DNA of 64,000 bases from JAHJKV01 sp963678135 (GTDB lineage: Bacteria; Desulfobacterota; Desulfovibrionia; Desulfovibrionales; Desulfovibrionaceae). The DNA is taken from contig OY782667.1 in assembly GCA_963678135.1 (NCBI GenBank), positions 1 to 64,000 on the forward strand, read 5' to 3'. This document shows positions 26,297 to 33,388 of the stretch, one piece after another (within the stretch, counting starts at the first letter, position 1; every line of letters begins with the position of its first letter). Below the pieces are notes generated by a model. That model was given only the letters and a program-made list of their open reading frames with translations. It did not search any database and had not been told where the DNA came from. Position numbers and translations under genes: made by a program.

Positions 26297-26390
26297 GGAG
26301 GGTATTTCGTTCCGGTGGGCGGCGCGGGCTTCAAACCCGTAGGATCGTCGAAAGGCGATCGGCAGGTTCGACTCCTGTTACCCTCCGCCA
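26297..26390 (+). tRNA. selC: tRNA-Sec (anticodon TCA)
   Basis: An 8-bp acceptor stem GGAGGGTA (26297-26304) pairs with TACCCTCC (26379-26386), followed by G73 and an encoded CCA. The anticodon stem GCGGG/CCCGT holds the loop CTTCAAA with anticodon TCA (26331-26333), which reads UGA. A long variable arm GATCGTCG-AAA-GGCGATC and the T-arm motif GGTTCGACTCC, as in E. coli selC, complete the picture. The longer acceptor and variable arm distinguish it from a suppressor tRNA. It implies that the organism makes selenoproteins such as formate dehydrogenase; selA, selB and selD are not in this window. It stands alone between ftsH and argH, opposite in strand to both. Confidence 0.96.
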
Positions 26391-26452
26391 TTGGTATCCT
26401 GCAAATATCACCAGCACGGCTTGCATACCTTGCTTTCAAAAACCTTCCTTTT

Positions 26453-27850
26453 TTATGCAAAATCCTTTGCGACTTGACTGAGCCAAGCAGCAGTCTCCAC
26501 ACATTGCTTTTTAATAGAAGCAAAACCTGTTCCCCCCGGCGAGACCCTACGCTCTACTGCTTCTGTGTAAGACAAAGCCTCAAATACATCCGCCTCCATA
26601 AGAGGAGAAAATGCTTGCAATTCCTGCAATGAAAAATCAGTAAGATTTTGCTTTTGCTGTTCAGCGCGCGCCACAATCTCGCCTGCAATATGATGCGCCT
26701 GTCTGAAGGGTAAATTTTTCGCTACCAGATAATCAGCTAATTCCGTGGCATTAAGATAGCCTTTATCCATGGCTTTATCCATGGCCACAGGGTTAAAATC
26801 TAATAAAGAAACAAACTCCGCCATAATAGAAAGCGAGTCCCGTATTGTGGTATCTGTATCAAAAAAAGCTTCCTTGTCTTCTTGCATATCTCGATTATAT
26901 GCCAAAGGCAGACCTTTTATGATGGTCAGCATACGAATCAAGGCACCATAGACACGCCCTGTTTTACCGCGCATCAATTCATTGATATCAGGATTTTTCT
27001 TTTGTGGCATAATGCTTGAACCTGTTGAATACGCATCTGGTAAATTGACAAAGCCAAAAAGAGGGTGCGCCCAAAGGATAATTTCTTCATTAAAGCGGGA
27101 GAGATGTGCCATGATTAAACTTGCACAAGATAAAGATTCAATCACAAAATCACGATCAGATACAGCGTCCATTGAATTTACAAAAATACCGTCCATACCC
27201 AAATCATCGGCGACAGCCTGTGGATTCAGTGGATAGGTGGTTCCGGCCAAAGCAGCAGCACCCAACGGACAAACATTGCTTCGTTTCAGGCATTCCCCTG
27301 CCCGTTCATAATCACGGCGAAACATTGTACAATATGCCAAAAGGTGTTGAGCTAAGGACACGGGCTGTGCTGGTTGTAAATGAGTGCAACCGGGCAAAAG
27401 AGTCTTCTCATGCTCTTTTGCGCGCGCGAGTAAAGCAGTAATCAAGGTCGTCAAAAGACCGGACCATTCTTTGAGGCAACGCACTACATACAAACGAAAA
27501 TCAAGAGCAACCTGATCATTACGACTCCGACCGGTATGCAATTTTCCCCCAAGTATGCCCACAAGCTCGGTCAAACGAGCTTCAATATTCATGTGAACAT
27601 CTTCCAGTTCCTTTTTCCAAACAAAAGAACCAGATTCTATTTCTTCTTGAACTTGTTCAAGGCCTTGGACAAGTGTCTGTGCTTCTAAGTCCGTAATAAT
27701 ACTTTGTGCTGCGAGCATACGCGCATGAGCTTTGGAGCCAGCAATATCCTCAGCATATAATTTCCAATCAAAGGAAACAGATTCCGTATAGGCTTCCACA
27801 CTTGTGGCGGTTCTCGTTTCAAAACGTCCGCCCCAAAGTTTTTTACTCAT
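26453..27850 (-). CDS. argH: Argininosuccinate lyase
   Basis: The product (465 residues from the ATG at 27850) splits argininosuccinate into arginine and fumarate, the last step of arginine synthesis. The fumarase/aspartase-superfamily signature GSSIMPQKKNPD near residue 280 includes the catalytic serine, and LHTGRSRNDQVA near 108 and the N-terminal KLWGGRFE are typical of ArgH. A GTG four codons upstream is a poorer start because its SD would touch it, whereas the ATG has GGTGGA at a proper distance. It follows argG by 18 bases. Confidence 0.96.
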   Translation of the reverse strand: MSKKLWGGRFETRTATSVEAYTESVSFDWKLYAEDIAGSKAHARMLAAQSIITDLEAQTLVQGLEQVQEEIESGSFVWKKELEDVHMNIEARLTELVGILGGKLHTGRSRNDQVALDFRLYVVRCLKEWSGLLTTLITALLARAKEHEKTLLPGCTHLQPAQPVSLAQHLLAYCTMFRRDYERAGECLKRSNVCPLGAAALAGTTYPLNPQAVADDLGMDGIFVNSMDAVSDRDFVIESLSCASLIMAHLSRFNEEIILWAHPLFGFVNLPDAYSTGSSIMPQKKNPDINELMRGKTGRVYGALIRMLTIIKGLPLAYNRDMQEDKEAFFDTDTTIRDSLSIMAEFVSLLDFNPVAMDKAMDKGYLNATELADYLVAKNLPFRQAHHIAGEIVARAEQQKQNLTDFSLQELQAFSPLMEADVFEALSYTEAVERRVSPGGTGFASIKKQCVETAAWLSQVAKDFA

Positions 27851-27868
27851 GCTACTTTCCACCCTTCC

Positions 27869-29092
27869 CTATTCATCCTCTATATCACGTCCACCCCAAC
27901 GAGATTGCTGCATACGCCCTTTCAGTCTCAGACCAACAAGTTTGATAAAACCTTCTGCATCTGCTTGGTCATAAACAACATCTTCCTCAAAAGTTGCCAA
28001 TTCCGGATTATACATTGAAAATTGAGACCTGCGACCAAGAGGAATAACATTGCCTTTATAAAGTTTCAGGCGAACTGTTCCAGTTACTTTTTCTTGACTA
28101 CGATCAATAAGTGCTTGCAAGGATTCACGCTCCGGTGAAAACCAAAAACCATTGTAAATCATTTCAGCATAGCGCGGGATAAGGCTATCACGCAGATGCA
28201 TTACTTCACGGTCCATGGTTAAGCCTTCCAAGTCGCGATGCGCTATATGTAAGATAGTGCCACCCGGGGTTTCATACACTCCGCGAGACTTCATCCCAAT
28301 AAAACGATTTTCCACCATATCTACTCGGCCGATACCGTGCTTGCCTCCCAGTTCATTGAGCTTTTGCACCAAGGCAGCAGGTGACAATTTAATATCATTG
28401 ACAGCCACGGGATCGCCTGCTTCAAAATCTATGCTCATTACTTCCGGCTCATTTGGAGCTTCCTCAACCGGCACAGTAAAACGATAGCAGTCCGGCCCTG
28501 GTTCGCACCATGGATCCTCCAATTCTCCTCCTTCAAAGGACACATGCAGCATATTCGCATCAATTGACCACGGTTTTTTGCGCGAAACAGGAATCTCAAT
28601 GCCATTTTCCTGAGCAAAAGCCATAAGGTCGCTACGACTTTTTAAGTTCCATTCTCTCCAAGGAGCAATGCACCGGAGCTTTGGATTAAGCCCCATGGAT
28701 CCAAGCTCAAATCGAATCTGATCATTGCCTTTGCCTGTTGCTCCATGAGCTACGGCTTGAGCATCTTCCTTTTCAGCAATCTCAACCATACGTTTTGCAA
28801 TAAGAGGTCTGGCAATAGAGGTACCCATAAGGTAACGCCCCTCATAAATTGCAGTAGCTCGAAACGCAGGAAAAATATAATCACGCGCAAATTCCTCGCG
28901 CAAATCTTCGACATAAGCTTTGCTCGCGCCGGTAGAAAGAGCTTTATCCTCAATGCCGTCCAGCTCTTCGCCTTGCCCAAGGTCAGCAGTTAAGGTGACG
29001 ACTTCACAATCATACTCTTTTTTGATCCATTTTAGAATAACCGAAGTATCCAATCCACCAGAATACGCCAGCACGACTTTTTCAATACTCAT
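27869..29092 (-). CDS. argG: Argininosuccinate synthase
   Basis: The 407-residue product joins citrulline and aspartate using ATP. The PP-loop AYSGGLDTSVIL starts at residue 9, and KGNDQIRFELG near 122 and the PWSIDANMLH and YETPGGTIL motifs are as in type I bacterial ArgG. Length is normal. It lies 35 bases after argF and 18 before argH, the middle gene of a three-gene operon that completes arginine synthesis from ornithine. Regulation is not evident; no clear ARG box was recognised upstream of argF. Confidence 0.97.
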   Translation of the reverse strand: MSIEKVVLAYSGGLDTSVILKWIKKEYDCEVVTLTADLGQGEELDGIEDKALSTGASKAYVEDLREEFARDYIFPAFRATAIYEGRYLMGTSIARPLIAKRMVEIAEKEDAQAVAHGATGKGNDQIRFELGSMGLNPKLRCIAPWREWNLKSRSDLMAFAQENGIEIPVSRKKPWSIDANMLHVSFEGGELEDPWCEPGPDCYRFTVPVEEAPNEPEVMSIDFEAGDPVAVNDIKLSPAALVQKLNELGGKHGIGRVDMVENRFIGMKSRGVYETPGGTILHIAHRDLEGLTMDREVMHLRDSLIPRYAEMIYNGFWFSPERESLQALIDRSQEKVTGTVRLKLYKGNVIPLGRRSQFSMYNPELATFEEDVVYDQADAEGFIKLVGLRLKGRMQQSRWGGRDIEDE

Positions 29093-29127
29093 AACTATTT
29101 TTCCGTTTTTAATTGTTTATCACCAGC

Positions 29128-30027
29128 TCATTGTCCAATAATAAATTCCATAATCGCCTTTTGCATATGTAAACGATTTTCAGCCTGATCAAACACAAGA
29201 GAAGCCTCTGATTCAAAAAGCTCGGCACTGACTTCTTCACCACGGTGAGCCGGTAAACAGTGCATGAATTGAGCCTTAGGGTCTGCATGAGCCATAAGTT
29301 GAGTATTCACCTCATAGCCTGCAAAAGCAGCTTCTCGCTTTTTTTGTTCACTTTCTTGACCCATGGAAGCCCAAACATCTGTATGCACATATCGTGCGCC
29401 TTGCACTGCTTGCACCGGATCATCACTGAGTTCAATTTTCGCTCCTTGCTCCACTGCTCGTTCTACAATTTCACGATTCGGCTCATAGCCTTTTGGGCAA
29501 GCCAAGGACAAAGAAAAAGGAAAACGCGCTGCTAAATTCAAAAATGAATGCGCCATATTATTACCATCCCCGATCCAAGCAACTTTGATTTCTTCAAGCT
29601 TGGGGGTTCGCTCATACATAGTCAATACATCGCTCATCAATTGGCAAGGGTGATACATATCAGTAAGTGCATTAACTACAGGAATAGAAGAATATTCAGC
29701 CAAAGTTTCCAGCATATCTTGCCCAAAAGTCCGCACGACCAAAGCAGAAGCATAGCGCGAAAGTACTCGCGCAGTATCTTTAAGTGGTTCATCCCTTCCA
29801 AGCTGTGATTCCGCAGGGGTCATAAGCAATGAATGACCACCTAACTGCTGTACCCCTATTTCAAAGGACAGGCGAGTTCGAGTAGAGGCTTTTTCAAAAA
29901 TCAGAATAACTGTTTTGCCGGCAAGCTGCTGTGTATGAATATTTCTTTGCTTCAGCTCCACGGCACGCAAAAGCAGTGCTTTGGCCTCGGCATGACTTAA
30001 ATCAAGTATATTCAAAAAATGTCTCAT
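29128..30027 (-). CDS. argF: Ornithine carbamoyltransferase
   Basis: The product (299 residues from the ATG at 30027) makes citrulline from ornithine and carbamoyl phosphate. The carbamoyl-phosphate loop EKASTRTRLSFE near residue 48 and the ornithine-binding FMHCLPAHRG near 260 are intact. The ATG at 30027 is preferred to an upstream in-frame start because AAGGAAGGT lies 9 bases before it and the family N-terminus begins MRHFLNI. It opens the argF-argG-argH operon. Carbamoyl phosphate comes from CarB, encoded at 44.9-48.1 kb. Confidence 0.95.
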   Translation of the reverse strand: MRHFLNILDLSHAEAKALLLRAVELKQRNIHTQQLAGKTVILIFEKASTRTRLSFEIGVQQLGGHSLLMTPAESQLGRDEPLKDTARVLSRYASALVVRTFGQDMLETLAEYSSIPVVNALTDMYHPCQLMSDVLTMYERTPKLEEIKVAWIGDGNNMAHSFLNLAARFPFSLSLACPKGYEPNREIVERAVEQGAKIELSDDPVQAVQGARYVHTDVWASMGQESEQKKREAAFAGYEVNTQLMAHADPKAQFMHCLPAHRGEEVSAELFESEASLVFDQAENRLHMQKAIMEFIIGQ

Positions 30028-30200
30028 GTCACAATACCTTCCTTTTCTGTTGCCAATACTCAACAGTCAGGTATGAAAAGATATTTAGGTTGCCCAACTC
30101 AGCCTAAGATGTAAAGTGAAAACACCGTGAAAAATGCGTAAAAAGTAAAAGGAGAAATGCTTTGCACCGATTTTTTCCTACCAAGCTGAAAACTATATTT

Positions 30201-30623
30201 TTAAGCACTGCCAACACACACGGCATTTACCGCAGTTTGAGTCAGCATATCCATTTCAGCTCCGTGCTCAAAGCCAAGTAAATGTAAAGAGGCATGTGCC
30301 AAAAGTCGTACTGTATGTTCCACGGGAATTTGTGCATACAATTGAATTTCTCGCGCCAAGGTATCAACAGACAATGCAATTTCTCCCAGCCTGCCCTCCG
30401 CATCATCAGGAAAAGCCAAAACATTCGTAGGGCCAGTGCAAGCAAGGAACCTTGTATTCAAGTCTGCCATTTTCGCATCATTCACCAAGTGCAAAATAAT
30501 TTCACGTTCACAAAAATTAAATATTCCATCCAGTATTTCAAAAATATTACGCAATTCAGAATTAGCTAAAGGTAAAACAGGATCAAACAGTAAACTTAAG
30601 TCACGTTGTATACTCAAATTCAC
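30201..30623 (-). CDS. ybeY: Endoribonuclease YbeY (rRNA maturation factor)
   Basis: The 140-residue product has the YbeY zinc signature H-A-x-L-H-L-L-G-F-E-H (three histidines, near residues 112-122) and the upstream TNVLAFP strand with conserved Arg before it. YbeY matures the 3' end of 16S rRNA and takes part in ribosome quality control. The start is GTG, overlapping the phoH stop (GTGA), so translation is coupled; phoH-ybeY is a widely conserved pair. The product is a little shorter than E. coli YbeY (155). Confidence 0.92.
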   Translation of the reverse strand: MNLSIQRDLSLLFDPVLPLANSELRNIFEILDGIFNFCEREIILHLVNDAKMADLNTRFLACTGPTNVLAFPDDAEGRLGEIALSVDTLAREIQLYAQIPVEHTVRLLAHASLHLLGFEHGAEMDMLTQTAVNAVCVGSA

Positions 30624-31576
30624 GATTTTTCCCCATGTACTTCATATGCTTGAACAATACGCGCGACCAAAGGATGCCGAATAACGTCCTCATCTGTAAA
30701 CCGTATACAAGCAATCTCCTTTATATCTTTGAGTATATTGACACAATGTACCAGCCCTGAAGCTTGCCCCTTTGGCAAATCCACTTGTGTCATATCACCG
30801 GTAACAACTGCTTTTGAACCAAATCCCAAGCGAGTCAAAAACATTTGCATTTGCTGTGGGCTTGTATTTTGTGCTTCATCTAAAATAACAAAAGCATCAG
30901 AAAGCGTTCGGCCACGCATAAAAGCCAAAGGTGCGACCTCAAGCACTCCTGTTTCCTGATATTCTTGTACTTTACGAAAATCTAGCATATCTCCCAGCGC
31001 ATCATACAAAGGACGCAGATAAGGATTCACCTTTTCCACTAAATCACCTGGTAAAAATCCAAGTTTTTCCCCTGCCTCTACAGCTGGTCTGGTAAGTATA
31101 ATGCGCTTAACCTGTTTCGTTGCAAGAGCGGTTGCCGCCATGGCCACAGCAAGATATGTTTTTCCGGTACCAGCAGGCCCAAGCCCAAAGGTCAAATCAT
31201 GTTGCTGTATGGCCTCTACATAATTGCGCTGCCCCAAAGTTTTAGGAGTAACAGCTTTTTTCCCCTTGCTTGCTTGAAATACAGTTGTACTGAAAATTTT
31301 TTGAACATCCGCGTTTGGTTCACGAGCGAGGACACGATACGCACACTCCACATCCTGCGGAAAAAGTACTGCTCCTTTTCGTAGCATTGCGTCTAATTGT
31401 CGTAAAACAGCAGCAGCCAAATCAATTTGATCTTGCTCACCATGCAGCGTAGCAACATTGCCACGCGTTTCAATCCGCGCCCCTGTCCTTTCAGCAAGCA
31501 GCACGAGATGCAAGTCCTGTGGCCCGAAAAGTTCGCTTACAAATTCAGATGAAAACTGTAGTTTTGCTTTTACCAT
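30620..31576 (-). CDS. phoH: PhoH-family ATPase / RNA helicase-like protein
   Basis: The 318-residue product has an N-terminal KH-like segment (about residues 15-60) and the PhoH P-loop domain with Walker A GPAGTGKTYLAVA near residue 138 and Walker B FVILDEAQN near 235, plus TRPAVEAGEKLGFLPGD typical of the family (PhoL/YbeZ type). The YbeZ group works with YbeY in rRNA metabolism, fitting the 4-base overlap with ybeY. It follows the sugar gene fdtB by 58 bases, so it may be read from an upstream promoter. Confidence 0.93.
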   Translation of the reverse strand: MVKAKLQFSSEFVSELFGPQDLHLVLLAERTGARIETRGNVATLHGEQDQIDLAAAVLRQLDAMLRKGAVLFPQDVECAYRVLAREPNADVQKIFSTTVFQASKGKKAVTPKTLGQRNYVEAIQQHDLTFGLGPAGTGKTYLAVAMAATALATKQVKRIILTRPAVEAGEKLGFLPGDLVEKVNPYLRPLYDALGDMLDFRKVQEYQETGVLEVAPLAFMRGRTLSDAFVILDEAQNTSPQQMQMFLTRLGFGSKAVVTGDMTQVDLPKGQASGLVHCVNILKDIKEIACIRFTDEDVIRHPLVARIVQAYEVHGEKS

Positions 31577-31634
31577 GACTATTTGTAATCACCCCGATTT
31601 TCCTCATCAGCTCTATGGCGATAACTCTTTAGAA

Positions 31635-32729
31635 TCACTTCCATTTATTTAATATATCAACAACAAACTGAATCTCTGTATCAAGCATAACCGGAGAGAT
31701 TGGCAAAGAAAGTACTTGGGAATGAAGACGCTCTGCAATGGGTAAAGAAAGATTTTGCAATTCTGCATACGCTTGTTGCTTATGCAATGGCACAGGGTAA
31801 TGTATAAGCGTTTGAATCCCATGCCCTGCTAAAAATTTTTGTAAAGCATCCCGCTTTTGGCAACGAATGACAAATACATGCCAAACATGTGCAAGTTCAT
31901 CGTGCTCAACTTCCGGTAAGATTATTTTTTTATTTTTAATATGTTGCCTGTAATACTGTGCGATTTCTCTTCTTCGTGCATTATCCCTGTCAAGCCCTTT
32001 AAGTTTGGCTGAAAGTACCCCTGCCTGCAATTCATCTAAGCGAGAATTGACGCCTTTATACAGATTATAATATTTTTTTTCTGAGCCATAATTTCGTAAG
32101 GCTTGTATCTTTTGAGCCAATGCAGGATCATTAGTAGTTACTGCGCCACCATCTCCCAAGGCACCAAGGTTTTTGCCAGGATAAAATGAAAAACCGGAAG
32201 CATGTCCCAAATTACCAGCTCTTTTGTGCTCAAAAACAGCACCATGAGCCTGAGCACTATCCTCTATTATTTTTAACTGATATTTTTCCGCAAGCGACCA
32301 AAGAGCACTCATATCACAACACTGCCCGTATAAATGGACAGCCATAATGGCTTTAGTCGCAGGGCTAATGGCTTGTTCTGCTGCACAAGGGTCAAGAGTA
32401 AAATATTTTTCGCTCGCTTCCACAAGCACAGGGCGTGCACCAGTGGCAGAAACAGCCAAAAGCGTTGCAATATAGGTATTGGCCGGAACTAAAATTTCAT
32501 CTCCTGCTCCAAAACCATAAGCCCTTAAAATTAAGGTTAAAGCATCCAGTCCATTGCCTACTCCAATACAATATTCAGTACCACAATAGGCTGCAAACTC
32601 CTGCTCAAAAGTTTGTGTTTTCCTGCCAAGGAGATACCATCCGCTTTCAAGTACTTCCTGAAAGACATTCTCTATATCTTTTCGATAGAGTTCGTTCAGT
32701 TTGTGTAAATCTAAAAAATCTATGTTCAT
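31635..32729 (-). CDS. fdtB: DegT/DnrJ/EryC1/StrS sugar aminotransferase, FdtB-like
   Basis: The 364-residue product is a PLP-dependent nucleotide-sugar aminotransferase. It has the Asp that holds the pyridine ring in IIEDSAQAHGA near residue 160, the Schiff-base lysine in FSFYPGKNLGALGDGGA near 186, and the NYGSEKKY and NSRLDELQAGVL motifs of the family. With the FdtA-like ketoisomerase 28 bases upstream the pair should convert dTDP-4-keto-6-deoxyglucose to a 3-amino-3,6-dideoxyhexose (dTDP-Fuc3N or Qui3N type). The galacto or gluco outcome depends on the partner isomerase and is not certain. No acetyltransferase (FdtC) lies next to it. The sugar may decorate LPS, or flagellin given the nearby motility genes. 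Confidence 0.87.
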   Translation of the reverse strand: MNIDFLDLHKLNELYRKDIENVFQEVLESGWYLLGRKTQTFEQEFAAYCGTEYCIGVGNGLDALTLILRAYGFGAGDEILVPANTYIATLLAVSATGARPVLVEASEKYFTLDPCAAEQAISPATKAIMAVHLYGQCCDMSALWSLAEKYQLKIIEDSAQAHGAVFEHKRAGNLGHASGFSFYPGKNLGALGDGGAVTTNDPALAQKIQALRNYGSEKKYYNLYKGVNSRLDELQAGVLSAKLKGLDRDNARRREIAQYYRQHIKNKKIILPEVEHDELAHVWHVFVIRCQKRDALQKFLAGHGIQTLIHYPVPLHKQQAYAELQNLSLPIAERLHSQVLSLPISPVMLDTEIQFVVDILNKWK

Positions 32730-32757
32730 TGCTTAAACATTCTAAGTTCTTGCCAAC

Positions 32758-33174
32758 TCATTCTTGAATCATTGAGAGAAAGGTGCTGTATTCTCGAATA
32801 TTATCTTCTGGGATATAATGCTCATTAGCTAAAGCAAGCACAAGACAATCCTTTGAAAAATTAGTCATTTCAAGCCAAATTCTGGGGTAAATATGAACTC
32901 CTTGCGTACAATCATTCATACACACAGTTTCTTTTTTTCCTTTTCCGTCTTTCAAAATCAAATCAAAGGAACCTGTCAGGCAAATCAACACTTCTTCCAA
33001 TCTATCGTGTGCATGTTGAGCTCGTATTCCTTGATATTCAGGAAAAATAAAAAAACAACGTTTCACTGCAAAAGGAATATTATGGTTTGGGAAATCCGCA
33101 CCAAATTCTAAAGGAACAAGCAAACCGCGAGCATCAGAAAATTTTTTGAACCGTAAAATATTATACAATTGCAT
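32758..33174 (-). CDS. fdtA: dTDP-4-keto-6-deoxyglucose 3,4-ketoisomerase, FdtA/WxcM-like cupin
   Basis: The 138-residue product is a single cupin of the FdtA/QdtA type. The pair of catalytic histidines lies in a QHAHDRLEEVLIC segment near residue 52 (families usually show RGxHAH; here Ala replaces the Gly), with DARGLLVPLEFG at the N-terminus and a C-terminal VLALANEHY strand. It moves the keto group from C4 to C3 before transamination by the next gene. SD is weak. The region upstream (33175-33330) should hold its promoter but no clean site is seen. Confidence 0.85.
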   Translation of the reverse strand: MQLYNILRFKKFSDARGLLVPLEFGADFPNHNIPFAVKRCFFIFPEYQGIRAQHAHDRLEEVLICLTGSFDLILKDGKGKKETVCMNDCTQGVHIYPRIWLEMTNFSKDCLVLALANEHYIPEDNIREYSTFLSMIQE

Positions 33175-33330
33175 ACCTAAAAAAGTTAGAATTTTTATGA
33201 TTAGAGCTTTTATTCACAATGTAGCAAAAGATATTTAGCTCAAAAATCAATTTTGAACAATACGCAAAACCTCATGCTCAGGCGAGAGCATATATTCATT
33301 TTTTCTTTCCTTAAAAACGTATTATCAAAT

Positions 33331-33358
33331 ACAAAAGCGGCCTTTTGGCCGCTTTTGT
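33331..33358 (-). terminator. Rho-independent terminator after the glutamate dehydrogenase gene
   Basis: A perfect 12-bp stem ACAAAAGCGGCC (33331-33342) / GGCCGCTTTTGT (33347-33358) with a four-base loop. The U-rich 3' side and following TATTTG on the minus strand suit termination 31 bases past the stop at 33389. The A-tract makes it potentially active on the plus strand too, but no plus gene reads into it. Confidence 0.85.
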
Positions 33359-33388
33359 AGTATAGTATCTCATTCTGATATTTATGTG

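Noticed and set aside
26224..26632. ORFs on both strands across the selC region
   Set aside because: They run through the tRNA gene and the 3' end of argH and have no SD or recognisable product.
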